Source: Rhodoligotrophos defluvii
GTDB lineage: Bacteria; Pseudomonadota; Alphaproteobacteria; Rhizobiales; Im1
Reading direction: 5' to 3'
Assembly (NCBI RefSeq): GCF_005281615.1
Contig: NZ_SZZM01000003.1
Span: forward strand, 1 to 64,000
Length of the DNA stretch: 64,000 bases
In this document: positions 42,893-52,757 of the stretch, piece after piece
Numbering within the stretch: the stretch's first letter is position 1
Layout: every line of letters starts with the position of its first letter
Notes under the pieces: model-generated
The model's database searches: none
Seen by the model: the letters and a program-made list of their open reading frames with translations, nothing else
Told to the model about the DNA's origin: nothing
Program-made: the position numbers and the translations under genes

Positions 42893-43834
42893 CTATCGCG
42901 GCTGGGGTAAGTTCATCTTAATTTCGCCATAGAGCCGCTCGACGTCCTCGCGCCGGCACAGTCCGGTACCCGCCGACAGCACCGCGGCGGCTCCGGCGGC
43001 CATCCCATAGGCGAACGCGTCCGCGACCGGGCGCTCTCGTGCAAGGCCGAGCGTCATGGCCGCGACAAAGCTGTCGCCAGCGCCCACGGCGCTTTTTACG
43101 GTCACATCGGGTGCGGCCAGGCGCAGGACGCTCTGATCGCTGACGAGCAGCGCGCCGTCACGCCCCAAGGTAAGCGCCACGATTTCGGCTGCTCCCGAGC
43201 GGACAAGTTCCCGGGCGGCTTCCTCCTGCAACGCCGGGTTGGGAAGTTTCCGTCCGCGCATAGATTCGAACTCGCCGAGATTGGGTTTGACCAGATGGAC
43301 GCCGCGTTCGAGCGCCCTACGCAGTGCAGCGCCCGAGGTGTCGAGCACCAGTTTGAATCCATTTCGGTCGGCGCGGTCCGCAATGATGGCATAAAAATCT
43401 TCCGGTATGCCACGGGGCAAGCTGCCGCTCGCGACAAGATAGTCGCAGTCGAGATCCTCCAGCGCTTCCAGGCAGGCCCGCCACTCGGCCTCGCGGACCA
43501 CGGGTCCTTCGGGCACAAAACGATACTCAAGGCCGCTCGATCGTTCGTAGACGGCGTGGCTAATCCGGGTGTGGTCGTCGATTGAGATTCGCCGCCGCAT
43601 AATTGCTGCGGATTCCAGAAGATCGTCGAGCACGCGGCCGGTCGCGCCGCCCGCAAGGTAGGTGGCGAAGGCCGTGCCACCGAGTTCCTGGACCACCCGA
43701 GCCACGTTGATCCCGCCTCCGCCCGGGTCGTAGCGTTCGTCCGAGGTACGTATCTTGCGAATCGGCCGTACGACGTGCGTCTGGGCGGCACCGTCGATGG
43801 ACGGATTCAACGTCAACGTAACGATGGGTTTCAT
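42893..43834 (-). CDS. pfkB: PfkB-family 6-phosphofructokinase (1-phosphofructokinase-like)
   Basis: A 313-residue ribokinase-fold kinase. MKPIVTLTLNPSIDGAAQT and RYDPGGGGINVARVVQELGG form the substrate site, and VKSAVGAGDSFVAAMTLGLA carries the catalytic Asp. The AxT-N-P-S-D start and the hexulose-phosphate signature fit Pfk-2/FruK enzymes, which phosphorylate fructose-6-phosphate or fructose-1-phosphate. In context with GlgP-Pgm it would commit glucose-6-phosphate (after isomerase) to glycolysis. GAGGAAA precedes the start. Confidence 0.92.
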   Translation of the reverse strand: MKPIVTLTLNPSIDGAAQTHVVRPIRKIRTSDERYDPGGGGINVARVVQELGGTAFATYLAGGATGRVLDDLLESAAIMRRRISIDDHTRISHAVYERSSGLEYRFVPEGPVVREAEWRACLEALEDLDCDYLVASGSLPRGIPEDFYAIIADRADRNGFKLVLDTSGAALRRALERGVHLVKPNLGEFESMRGRKLPNPALQEEAARELVRSGAAEIVALTLGRDGALLVSDQSVLRLAAPDVTVKSAVGAGDSFVAAMTLGLARERPVADAFAYGMAAGAAAVLSAGTGLCRREDVERLYGEIKMNLPQPR

Positions 43835-44265
43835 CGCTTTTTCCTCTCGGACGACGTTCAACGGAGGTGCCTCGCATCGTTAAGACCTGCGAGGGTAGCA
43901 GGATGCTCCGCCGCGTCACGTGTCACCAGGGGGTGTTCTCGTAGCCGTCCAAAGGTCGGCGGTCATCAGGGAAAGTGACGCAACTCGCCCGGAATTACTT
44001 ACACTTCCTCGGATACCACAAGAGCGAGCCGTGCTTGCATGCATGGGGCTGGGAAAAACCGAGACACGCGTTGCTTCGCTCGCAGCACGTTTGAGAGGGT
44101 TTGGACCATTGCCCTTCATCGGGAGTGTAATGGCGCCTGGATGCGTGCGTCTCTCATTGGAGCAAGGGGTCTGACTGCCGATCAAGTTTCGTCGCTCAGT
44201 CCGCCCCAGACACGCAGCCGGGAACGACAGAGCGTAATGGTCGCGCTGCTTCGATTACCGAACGG
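43835..44265. other. Intergenic region before lactate permease
   Basis: A 431-nt divergent region with no gene. It must hold promoters for pfkB and the permease but no standard -35/-10 pair or full FNR box stands out. Confidence 0.4.
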
Positions 44266-45894
44266 ATGATTCTTGCCGCGCTGACGCCCCTGCTCGCGGT
44301 CTTCGGTCTGCTCGTGATCTTGCGCCTGCCGGCGACGCAGGCCATGCCGCTCAGCTTGGCCCTTACCGCCGGCATGAGCATCGCCGTCTGGGAGGTTCCC
44401 GTTCGGCATGTGCTCGCTTCGTTGATCGAGGGCGTGCTGATCGCGGCCTCGATCCTGTGGATCGTATTTGGCGCCATCTTGCTCGTGAAGGTCCTGACCG
44501 CGAGCGGCGCGATGGCCGCAATCCGCGGCGGGTTCATGCGCATCTCGCCCGACCCGCGCGCTCAGGTCATCCTGATTGCTTGGCTGTTCGGCGCCTTTCT
44601 CGAGGGCGCGGCGGGCTTCGGAACTCCGGCGGCGATCGCCGCGCCCTTGCTGGTCGCGCTCGGCTTTGCGCCGATGGGGGCCGTGGTCCTCGCGCTCGTC
44701 GCCGACAGCAGTCCGTCGTCGTTCGGCGCCATCGGCACCCCAGTCGTGGTCGGACTCGCGCAGGGCCTGCAGGAGGGCGGCAATGTCGCCCCCGGCGCAG
44801 CCGGCGTGATCGGTGACGCGTCCTTGCCGGATTTCCTTCGGTCCGTGGCGGTGCAGGCCATCACGATCGACCTGTTCGTCGCCACGTTCATTCCCCTGAT
44901 CATGGTGATGATGCTGACCCGTTTCTTCGATCCCAGGCGGAACTGGCGGGACGGGCTCCGCGCTTGGCGGTTTGCCGTGTTCGCGGGCCTCGCTTTCACC
45001 TTGCCGGCACTCGCCGTCGCGGTCCTGCTCGGGCCGGAATTCCCCTCGCTCATCGGCCCCCTAGTCGGGCTCGCGGTGGTGGTTCCGGTTGCTCGAAAAG
45101 GGCTGATGCTCGGACCGAGCTCGCCGCCCCAGACTGAGGGCGACGGGCCCATCGGCGACCCGGCGTCACCCGGAATGTCGCTCGGCCGTGCGTGGGCGCC
45201 CTATCTGCTGTTGACTGGGCTGCTGGTCGCCACCCGCATCGAGTACCTGCCGCTAAAGGACTGGCTGCAGGCTGCGACAATCTCCTGGGCGGGGATTCTC
45301 GGGACCGAGGTCGGCGTCTCGCTCGCGCCGCTCTACCTGCCTGGGACCATGTTCGTCGCCGTCGTTCTGATTACCGTCCCCCTACTCGGGGTGAGCGCCC
45401 GTCAGGCAGGCACCTCGCTGCGGGAAGCGGGCGCGGCCCTCGTCAGCAGCGCACTGGCCTTGGGCGCGGCCGTGCCGATGGTGCGGATCTTCATCCATTC
45501 CGGGGTCAACGGCACCGGTCTGGCCAGCATGCCGATGGAGCTGGGGGTGGTCGCCGCGAACTACATCGGCGCGGATTGGCCGCTAGCCGCACCGTTCATC
45601 GGCGCCTTTGGCGCCTTCCTGTCAGGCAGCGCCACGTTCAGCAACATGACGTTCGCGCTGTTCCAGCTCAGCGCCGCAGACCGGGCGGCGGTCCCGGAAA
45701 CAGCGGTCCTGGCGGCACAGATGCTCGGGGCGAACGCTGGGAACATGATTTCGGTGCTCAACGTGGTCGCAGCGGCCGCGGTCGTCAGCCTGCTCGGCCA
45801 GGAGGGAACGATCATCCGCTTCACCTTGGCACCAATGTTGTATTACTGCCTGGCGGCCGGAATACTGGCCTTTTCTCTCCCAATGGTCCTGTGA
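44266..45894 (+). CDS. lldP: L-lactate permease (LctP/LldP family)
   Basis: A 542-residue inner-membrane transporter with about thirteen hydrophobic segments. [62 protein letters not shown] and [14 protein letters not shown] are the family blocks. It imports or exchanges L-lactate (also D-lactate or glycolate) with protons. Because a D-lactate-dehydrogenase-like enzyme is encoded in this block, export of fermentation lactate is possible. It overlaps no neighbour; the EamA gene starts 13 nt downstream. Confidence 0.92.
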   Translation: MILAALTPLLAVFGLLVILRLPATQAMPLSLALTAGMSIAVWEVPVRHVLASLIEGVLIAASILWIVFGAILLVKVLTASGAMAAIRGGFMRISPDPRAQVILIAWLFGAFLEGAAGFGTPAAIAAPLLVALGFAPMGAVVLALVADSSPSSFGAIGTPVVVGLAQGLQEGGNVAPGAAGVIGDASLPDFLRSVAVQAITIDLFVATFIPLIMVMMLTRFFDPRRNWRDGLRAWRFAVFAGLAFTLPALAVAVLLGPEFPSLIGPLVGLAVVVPVARKGLMLGPSSPPQTEGDGPIGDPASPGMSLGRAWAPYLLLTGLLVATRIEYLPLKDWLQAATISWAGILGTEVGVSLAPLYLPGTMFVAVVLITVPLLGVSARQAGTSLREAGAALVSSALALGAAVPMVRIFIHSGVNGTGLASMPMELGVVAANYIGADWPLAAPFIGAFGAFLSGSATFSNMTFALFQLSAADRAAVPETAVLAAQMLGANAGNMISVLNVVAAAAVVSLLGQEGTIIRFTLAPMLYYCLAAGILAFSLPMVL

Positions 45895-45906
45895 CGGCAT
45901 CCCGCG

Positions 45907-46821
45907 ATGCAGGAGCCCGCCGCCGCGTCCAGCGAGGACCACCACCCCGGCAGGCTGCCGACAGCCGTGCTCGCGCGCATCGTCCTGGTGATGCTGCTTT
46001 GGGCACTGTGCTTTCCACTCATTTCGATCGGCCTTTCGATGGTCTCCCCGTTCTACTTCGCCGCGGCAAGGGCGTTCGTGGCCGGCGGCGGTTTGCTCGT
46101 CCTGGCGATGACACTGCGGCGACCGCTCCCAAGTGGATGTCGCACCTGGGCGCTCCTTGTCGGCATCGGCATCACGGCAACCAGTCTGGGCTTTTTCGGC
46201 ATGTTCCTCGCAAGCCAGTTCGTGTCCCCGGGCTTCGCAACGGTGATCGCGAACACCCAACCCCTCATAGCCGCCGTGCTCGCTTCATTGCTGCTTGGGG
46301 AGCATCTGCGGTGGCGCAGCAGAGTGGGGCTTCTTCTCGGCTTCGCCGGCATTGTGCTGATGACGCTGCCTCGGCTTCTGGCGGATGGCGGAAACGCGTA
46401 CTCGCTCGGCACCGCCTATATCGCGCTTGCCGCAATCGGGGTCGCCGTCGGCAACATCCTGATGAAGCGCATGGCGGATCGCGTCGACCCACTCATGGCC
46501 ATGGGCTGGCAGCTGGTGTTCGGCGGCGTTCCGTTGCTGGTCGCCGCGACAGTCCTGGAGCCGCTTCCATCAGCCTTGTGGGCGCCGCAGTTCTTGATCG
46601 TTCTGGCCGTTCTCGGGCTGCTCGGGACCGCTCTGGCCTTCTACCTGTGGTTCTCCATCCTGCAGAGGAGCAGCTTGAGCCGCGCGAATGCGTTCAGCTT
46701 TCTGACACCGGTATTTGGCGTTGCCATCGGCATGGGATTTTTCGACGAAGGTGTGAGCCTGGTCGAGTTTGCCGGGATCGGCTTGGTCCTGCTCGGAATG
46801 CAACAAGTGACGAGGGGTTGA
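45907..46821 (+). CDS. EamA/DMT superfamily exporter
   Basis: A 304-residue protein with ten predicted helices in two EamA repeats (LLWALCFPLISIGLSMVSPFYFAAAR and IALAAIGVAVGNILMKRMADRVDPLMAMGWQLVFGG). DMT proteins export amino acids, metabolites or toxic compounds; the substrate is unknown. Close spacing suggests cotranscription with the lactate permease. Confidence 0.88.
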   Translation: MQEPAAASSEDHHPGRLPTAVLARIVLVMLLWALCFPLISIGLSMVSPFYFAAARAFVAGGGLLVLAMTLRRPLPSGCRTWALLVGIGITATSLGFFGMFLASQFVSPGFATVIANTQPLIAAVLASLLLGEHLRWRSRVGLLLGFAGIVLMTLPRLLADGGNAYSLGTAYIALAAIGVAVGNILMKRMADRVDPLMAMGWQLVFGGVPLLVAATVLEPLPSALWAPQFLIVLAVLGLLGTALAFYLWFSILQRSSLSRANAFSFLTPVFGVAIGMGFFDEGVSLVEFAGIGLVLLGMQQVTRG

Positions 46822-46996
46822 TCTGGTGTGCGTTCCGCAGTTGTCGGGCTTGGGTGTAATCTGCGGATGTGCCCAACGTCTTAGCTAGGGCGGCCCGGCG
46901 GATCGTCGGCATCGACAGGATGTGATGCGGTCCGGCACCCTGTGCCGGTCCGATGCGCGTCGCGGATATCCAACGCCACAGAAAGGAGGGTGAACG

Positions 46997-47773
46997 ATGA
47001 TTCGCGTGCAAGATAAGGTTGCGCTTGTGACCGGGGCAGCGTTGGGTCTGGGCGAAGCCTCGGCCCGGATGCTGGCGCGCGAGGGCGCCAGAGTGGTCCT
47101 CACCGACATCAAGGATGATGACGGTGAGCGGGCGGCGCAGGCCATCGTCGAGGACGGCGGCGAAGCGATCTACCTTCACCACGACGTCGCCGAGGAGAAC
47201 GCCTGGGAGCGCGTGATCCAGGCCACCCTCGACCGTTTCGGCCGGGTTGACGTGCTGGTCAACAACGCTGGGGTCGGCTGGGGCGGACCGCCCGAGGAGG
47301 AGACGCTGGAGCGCTGGAACCGGTTGATGAGCATCAACCTGAATGGCGTCTTCCTCGGCACCAAGCACGCGATCCTGGCGATGAAGCGGGTCCCGCCAAA
47401 GGGCGGCTCGATCATCAATCTGTCGTCGATCGAAGGCTTGGTCGGCGATCCCAACCTCGGAGCCTACAACGCCTCCAAGGGCGGCGTGCGGCTCTACACC
47501 AAGTCGGTGGCGCTCTATTGCGCCAAGCAGGGGCTGGGCATCCGGGTCAATTCGATCCATCCCGGCTATATCTGGACACCGATGGTGGAGCATTATCTCC
47601 GCGAGCACGGCGGCGTCGAAGAAGGCCGCAAGGCGCTCGATACCCTGCACCCGATCGGCCATGTCGGCGAGCCCGACGACATCGCCTACGGCGTCGTCTA
47701 TCTCGCTTCGGACGAGTCGAAGTTCGTGACTGGCGCCGAGCTAGTGATCGACGGCGGCTACACGGCACAGTAG
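46997..47773 (+). CDS. Short-chain dehydrogenase/reductase (SDR)
   Basis: A 258-residue classical SDR. TGAALGLGEASA is the cofactor motif, NNAGVGWGG stabilises the core, Ser-Tyr-Lys is completed by INLSSIEG and YNASKGG, and the PG motif by SIHPGYIWTP. Asp in VVLTDI at the end of the second strand predicts NAD(H). It is close to hydroxysteroid- and cyclopentanol-type dehydrogenases; the substrate is unknown. A strong AAAGGAGG lies upstream. Confidence 0.9.
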   Translation: MIRVQDKVALVTGAALGLGEASARMLAREGARVVLTDIKDDDGERAAQAIVEDGGEAIYLHHDVAEENAWERVIQATLDRFGRVDVLVNNAGVGWGGPPEEETLERWNRLMSINLNGVFLGTKHAILAMKRVPPKGGSIINLSSIEGLVGDPNLGAYNASKGGVRLYTKSVALYCAKQGLGIRVNSIHPGYIWTPMVEHYLREHGGVEEGRKALDTLHPIGHVGEPDDIAYGVVYLASDESKFVTGAELVIDGGYTAQ

Positions 47774-47861
47774 ATGGCGACAACGTCCTGGCATGAGAGC
47801 GTTCACGCATGCACGCCCGGAGGCCGGCACCGTGCCGGTCACAAGCCAGCCTGAGCAGGCG

Positions 47862-50645
47862 ATGACCGACCCCCATTACCAACAGGCAGACACCGCAGCG
47901 CCGCCGCCGGCCGGCACCATGGAGTCTGACCGTACCGGGGCGGCTGCCGATCGGCCTTGGCACGCCCTTGCCGTTGACGAGGCGCTGCGGGATTTCGTGA
48001 CCGGCCGCGACGGGCTGGAGGACAGCGAGGCCGTCCGGCGGCTCGCCGCGCACGGTCCCAACCGCTTGCCTGCAGCCAAGCCCCGGAGCGCATTTCGCCG
48101 CTTCCTCGCGCAATTTGACAACCTGCTGATCTATGTCCTCCTCGCCGCTGCCGCAATCACGCTGGCGCTTGGTCATGTCATCGACGCGGGCGTGATCCTG
48201 GGCGTCGTGATCATCAACGCCGTCGTCGGCTTCGTACAGGAAGGCCGGGCGGAGCAGGCGCTCGACGCCATCCGCTCCATGCTGGCGCCGCAGGCTTCGG
48301 TGGTGCGCGGCGGCCCCCGCCTCACCGTCGCCGCGGAGGAGCTCGTTCCCGGCGATCTCGTCCTGCTCGAAGCCGGCGACCGCGTGCCCGCGGATCTGCG
48401 CCTGATCCGCAGCCGCAATCTGCGGATCGAAGAGGCGGCGCTGACGGGGGAGTCGGTTCCCGTCGAGAAGGCGCCTGTGCCTGTGGCAGCGGATGCCCCG
48501 CTCGGCGACCGCAGCTCTATGGCCTTTTCGGGAACCCTGGTGGCGGCCGGGAGCGGCGCGGGCGTGGTCGTTGGTACGGGGACCGCAACCGAGATCGGGC
48601 GTGTCAGCGCGCTCGTCGGCACGGTCGAGAAACTCACGACGCCGCTCCTGCGCCAGATGGATACGTTCGCCCGCCGGCTCACCGCCGTGATCCTCGGCGG
48701 CGCCGCGGCGGTGTTCGCCTTCGCTGTGCTCGCCCGCGACTACGCCGCCGAGGACGCCTTCCTGACGGTGGTCGGCCTCGCCGTGGCGGCGATTCCCGAG
48801 GGCCTGCCGGCGGTCATGACGATCGCGCTCGCCATCGGCGTGCGGCGCATGGCGGCGCGCAACGCCATCGTCCGACGCCTGCCCGCGGTCGAGACGCTCG
48901 GTTCGGTGTCGGTCATCTGCACCGACAAGACCGGCACGCTCACGCGCAACGAGATGACGGTCCGTGCCGTCGTGACGACGGCTGGCAGCTTCGCCGTCAC
49001 CGGCGTCGGCTACGAGCCCCGCGGCGCGATCCGGCGGGATGAGGAGGACGTCGATCCGGCCACGCATCCGCCGCTCGCGGAGCTCGCGCGCGCGGCGCTG
49101 CTCTGCAATGACGCCGCGTTGCGCCAGGTCGGAGATGGCTGGGTGGTCGAGGGCGACCCGATGGAGGGGGCGCTGGTCGCCTTCGCGCGCAAGGCGGGGC
49201 TCGAGCCGGAGTTGCGCCGGCACCTGCCGCGTACCGACGAGATTCCGTTCGACGCGCAGTACCGCTTCATGGCGACGCTGCATCACGGCCATGACGGCGG
49301 GGGCTTCCTCTGCGTCAAGGGCGCGCCGGAGCGGCTGCTCGCGATGTGCGACCGGCAGCGCGGGGCCGCGGACGACGAGCCCCTGGACCGCGACGCATGG
49401 CGCGCGCGGGTGGAGGCGCTTGCCGCCGAGGGCCAGCGGGTGCTCGCCCTCGCGACCAAGCCGATGCCCGCGGGGCGCCGCGACTTCACCTTCGCCGACG
49501 CCGAGGGCGGCTTGACACTGCTCGGGCTCGTCGGCCTGATCGACCCCCCGCGCGAGGAGGCGATCGCGGCCGTCCGCGACTGCCAGGCCGCCGGGATCCG
49601 CGTCAAGATGATCACCGGCGATCACGCCGCGACGGCGCGCACCATCGCCGGGCAGCTTGGCCTGGAGAATGCGCGCGACGCCGTTACCGGACGGGAGCTC
49701 GACAACCCCAGCGAGCCGGAGCTGCGGCGCGCCGCACGCGCGGCCGACGTCTTCGCCCGCACGAGCCCCGAGCACAAGCTGCGCCTCGTTCAGGCGCTCC
49801 AGGCCGAGGGGACGGTGCTGGCGATGACCGGCGACGGGGTCAACGACGCCCCGGCGCTCAAGCGGGCGGATGTCGGCATCGCCATGGGCCGCAAAGGCAC
49901 CGAGGCAGCCAAGGAGGCGGCCGAGATGGTGCTGGCCGACGACAACTTCGCCTCGATCGCCGCGGCGGTGCGCGAGGGGCGGGCCGTCTACGACAACCTC
50001 AAGAAGGTCATCGCCTGGACCCTGCCGACGAATGGCGGCGAGTCGCTGATCATCATCGCCGCCATCCTGCTCGGGTTCACCTTGCCGCTCACGCCGGTCC
50101 AGATCCTGTGGATCAACATGGTCACGGCGGCGACGCTCGGCATCGCGCTCGCCTTCGAGCCGCCCGAGCCGGATGTGATGCGGCGGCCGCCCCGCGCGGC
50201 GCGCGAGCCGCTGCTCTCGGGCCTGCTCGTCTGGCGGATCGTCTTTACCTCGGTCCTGTTCGTGATCGGCGCGTTTGGCATGTTCTTCTGGGCGCTGCAG
50301 CGCGGGCTGCCGCTCGAGGCGGCGCGGACGATCGTGGTCAACACGATCGTCGTGATGGAGATCTTCTATCTGTTCAGCGTGCGCTATCAGTACCGCACGT
50401 CCTTCACCCGGGAAGGGGTGCTCGGCACCCGGGCGGTGCTGCTTGCCGTGGCCGCGGTGACGGCGCTGCAGTTTCTCTTCACCTATGCGCCCGTCATGCA
50501 GGCGCTGTTCGAGACGCGCCCCGTCGCGTTCCGGGACGGGTTGGCCATAGTGCTCGTGGGCGTCGCCCTGCTCGTTCCCCTTGAACTGGAAAAGCTCGTT
50601 GGACGGTGCCTTGGCCGATTGCGCGGTCACGACCACCGGGCGTGA
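47862..50645 (+). CDS. P-type II cation ATPase (Ca2+ type, PacL-like)
   Basis: A 927-residue P-type ATPase. Cation_ATPase_N (ALAVDEALRDFVTGRDGLEDSEAVRRLAAHGPN), actuator motif LTGESVPVEK, M4 motif AAIPEGLPAVMTIALAIG (Ca2+-type PEGL), phosphorylation site CTDKTGTLTRNEM (Asp355) and hinge TGDGVNDAPALKRADVGIAMG are present. IxEGLP in M4 suggests Ca2+ or Mn2+ transport. The weak AGCAGG favours this start; ATG 47793 adds 23 residues. The coupled CPA2 antiporter follows. Confidence 0.93.
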   Translation: MTDPHYQQADTAAPPPAGTMESDRTGAAADRPWHALAVDEALRDFVTGRDGLEDSEAVRRLAAHGPNRLPAAKPRSAFRRFLAQFDNLLIYVLLAAAAITLALGHVIDAGVILGVVIINAVVGFVQEGRAEQALDAIRSMLAPQASVVRGGPRLTVAAEELVPGDLVLLEAGDRVPADLRLIRSRNLRIEEAALTGESVPVEKAPVPVAADAPLGDRSSMAFSGTLVAAGSGAGVVVGTGTATEIGRVSALVGTVEKLTTPLLRQMDTFARRLTAVILGGAAAVFAFAVLARDYAAEDAFLTVVGLAVAAIPEGLPAVMTIALAIGVRRMAARNAIVRRLPAVETLGSVSVICTDKTGTLTRNEMTVRAVVTTAGSFAVTGVGYEPRGAIRRDEEDVDPATHPPLAELARAALLCNDAALRQVGDGWVVEGDPMEGALVAFARKAGLEPELRRHLPRTDEIPFDAQYRFMATLHHGHDGGGFLCVKGAPERLLAMCDRQRGAADDEPLDRDAWRARVEALAAEGQRVLALATKPMPAGRRDFTFADAEGGLTLLGLVGLIDPPREEAIAAVRDCQAAGIRVKMITGDHAATARTIAGQLGLENARDAVTGRELDNPSEPELRRAARAADVFARTSPEHKLRLVQALQAEGTVLAMTGDGVNDAPALKRADVGIAMGRKGTEAAKEAAEMVLADDNFASIAAAVREGRAVYDNLKKVIAWTLPTNGGESLIIIAAILLGFTLPLTPVQILWINMVTAATLGIALAFEPPEPDVMRRPPRAAREPLLSGLLVWRIVFTSVLFVIGAFGMFFWALQRGLPLEAARTIVVNTIVVMEIFYLFSVRYQYRTSFTREGVLGTRAVLLAVAAVTALQFLFTYAPVMQALFETRPVAFRDGLAIVLVGVALLVPLELEKLVGRCLGRLRGHDHRA

Positions 50646-50650
50646 GCACA

Positions 50651-51892
50651 ATGGAACACGCCCTCCACCTCTTCCTCCTCCTTGTTGTGACGCGGCTGTT
50701 CGGCGAGGTTTCGGAACGCGTCGGCCAGCCCGCCTCGATGGGGGAGATCGTCGCCGGCGTCGCCATCGCGCTGGTCACTGCCGCAGCCCTCCCCCTGCCG
50801 CTGCTTGTCAACTTGGCCGAGAGTCCGTTTCTTGAGGTGGCTGCCGAGTTCGGCATCTTTTTCATCCTGCTGCTCGCTGGGATCGAGATGCGCCCGCGCG
50901 AGATCGCGGAGCATTCGGGTGGATCGCTCGCCGTCGCACTCGGCGGCGTGCTCGTGCCGCTGGCGGGCGGCTTCGCTCTTGCCTGGGCATTCCTTCCGGA
51001 GACGCCGCTGAAGTTCGCGCAGGCACTTCTCGTCGGTGTGGCGCTGTCGATTTCGGCCGTGCCGGTGACGGTACGCATCCTGATGGAGCTTGGGCTCTTG
51101 CACACGCGCGTCGGCCGGACGGTGGTTTCGGCGGCGATTTTCGATGACGTGATTGGGCTGATGCTGCTCGCCGTCATGACCGGCGTGATCAAGACCGGCG
51201 CCGGACCCGATCTCCGATCGATGATGGTGCTGCTCGGCCAGGTCGGTGCGTTTTTTGCCATCACCGTCGCCGCCGGGCTCCTCCTCTATCCGCGGATCGC
51301 CCGTTGGGTTGCGCGGCTGCGTATTCCGGCGCCGCATTTCAGCGCCCTGATCTCCATGGCGCTGGCCTTCGCCGTCCTCGCCGAGGCTCTGGGCATGGAC
51401 TTCATTCTCGGTCCGTTCGTGGCAGGGCTGTTCTTCGACCCCGATGCCGTCGGCGAGGAGCCTTACGCCAACGCCAAGCAGAGCGTCGGAGACGTCACAA
51501 ACGGGTTGCTGGCACCGCTGTTCTTCGCGTCGATCGGAGTTCGCGTTGACCTTGGTGCCGTAGCCGCAGTGCCAGCCTTCCTGGCAGCGCTGCTGGTGGC
51601 GGCGTTTTTTGGGAAGCTGATCGGCGCGGGCGTGCCGGCGCGGCTTGCTGGGCTGTCCTCGCGCGAGTCGGTCGCGGTCGGTGTGGCGATGAGCGGCCGC
51701 GGCGCGGTTGAACTCGTCATCGCCAGCATCGCGCTCGAAGCTGGCCTGTTCAATCAGGCGGATCCAATTGTCGCCAATCTTTTCTCCGCACTGGTGATCA
51801 TGGCCGTGATAACCACCCTGATCACATCGATCGGATTGCGGCGCGTGTTCGCGACAAAGCCGCCTCTCGAGGGCGGGAACTCAAGCAGTTGA
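50651..51892 (+). CDS. CPA2-family cation:proton antiporter
   Basis: A 413-residue membrane protein of about twelve helices. FILLLAGIEMRPREIAEHSG, ISAVPVTVRILMELGLLHTRVGRTVVSAAIFDDVIGLMLLAV (Asp-Asp pair of the CPA2 ion site) and SGRGAVELVIASIALEAGL are the landmarks. It exchanges Na+ or K+ for H+. A GTG at 50642 overlaps the ATPase stop (GTGA), so the two genes are coupled; ATG 50651 is in the same frame. Confidence 0.9.
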   Translation: MEHALHLFLLLVVTRLFGEVSERVGQPASMGEIVAGVAIALVTAAALPLPLLVNLAESPFLEVAAEFGIFFILLLAGIEMRPREIAEHSGGSLAVALGGVLVPLAGGFALAWAFLPETPLKFAQALLVGVALSISAVPVTVRILMELGLLHTRVGRTVVSAAIFDDVIGLMLLAVMTGVIKTGAGPDLRSMMVLLGQVGAFFAITVAAGLLLYPRIARWVARLRIPAPHFSALISMALAFAVLAEALGMDFILGPFVAGLFFDPDAVGEEPYANAKQSVGDVTNGLLAPLFFASIGVRVDLGAVAAVPAFLAALLVAAFFGKLIGAGVPARLAGLSSRESVAVGVAMSGRGAVELVIASIALEAGLFNQADPIVANLFSALVIMAVITTLITSIGLRRVFATKPPLEGGNSSS

Positions 51893-52177
51893 ACAGACGC
51901 CGTCTCGCCGGGCGCCCAATAGCGCGCGACGGGCTCGCTTGGCCAGCTCCGCGAGCGCTTTGGTGACCTGTGCACACGACGATCACCAGATGTGTAATGC
52001 GCCGACAGGCGCCGCGTCGATAGAATGGTCGGGCGGCCTTCGAGGTTTGGGCGGTTGCAAAGGCCACGCATCGACCTCGGACCCCCTTTGGTCCGGCAGC
52101 GTTGTCATCGCGGAAAGGGAATCTGAAAAACCCTCGAACATGCTTCTGAGAGCGGGTCACCGAGAGGAGAAATCGAC

Positions 52178-52630
52178 ATGCGGAAGATCTTTTTCACATT
52201 TGCAGCGTCCACCGTCCTTCTGGCAAGCGGCATTACCGCTTCTCACGCTCAGCAGGGGCCCTCTGGCCCGATGATGCAGCAGCAGGACCGGCCCGGCATG
52301 CTGATGCAGCAGCGCGGTGGCGGTGCAAGCCAGCAGGGCAGCCAGCCCGAAACCACCGGGCCGGGAATGATGGGCGAGACTGATGGTCCCGGGATGATGG
52401 ACTCCGGCATGCGGGGGCGAGCGGGCTCGGGTCCAGAACGGATGGGTCCGGGCATGATGACGATGATGATGGTCATGATGGACACGAATGGCGACCGCGC
52501 GCTGTCGCTGGAGGAGGTTCAGGCCGTACATACCCGGATGTTCAACTATGCCGACGGGGATAAGGACGGCAAACTCACGCTGGAAGAGCTGCAGAGCTTC
52601 TTCCACGGCGGTGCCTTGAGGGCCCGCTAA
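52178..52630 (+). CDS. Secreted Met-rich EF-hand protein
   Basis: A 150-residue protein. A signal peptide (MRKIFFTFAASTVLLASGITASHAQ) precedes about 75 residues rich in Met, Gln and Gly (repeated PGMM/GPMM and MMQQQ), then two EF-hand loops: DTNGDRALSLEE and DGDKDGKLTLEE. The Met clusters could bind Cu(I) or Ag(I), the EF-hands Ca2+. The preceding Ca2+-type ATPase and antiporter make a calcium or metal stress role plausible. GAGAGGAG lies upstream. Confidence 0.85.
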   Translation: MRKIFFTFAASTVLLASGITASHAQQGPSGPMMQQQDRPGMLMQQRGGGASQQGSQPETTGPGMMGETDGPGMMDSGMRGRAGSGPERMGPGMMTMMMVMMDTNGDRALSLEEVQAVHTRMFNYADGDKDGKLTLEELQSFFHGGALRAR

Positions 52631-52757
52631 CTGTTCGGAGCGCGGCCGCGCTCTTCCTAGCCGAAGACGGGGACTGCTGCGCGGCCAGCCGGCGAAGCTC
52701 ATGCGGTTGATGTGGCGACCCGCAGCGAGTGCACCCGCCGCACATCAGCGGACCTGC

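Noticed and set aside
44180-44195. A GATCAAG sequence upstream of the lactate permease as an FNR half-site
   Set aside because: The left half is TGACT at a wrong offset, so no proper dyad exists.
47547-50651. A 1034-codon open frame on the minus strand opposite the P-type ATPase
   Set aside because: It is a GC-rich antisense shadow: its translation is Arg/His/Asp-rich with no domain, whereas the plus frame encodes a complete ATPase with all catalytic motifs.
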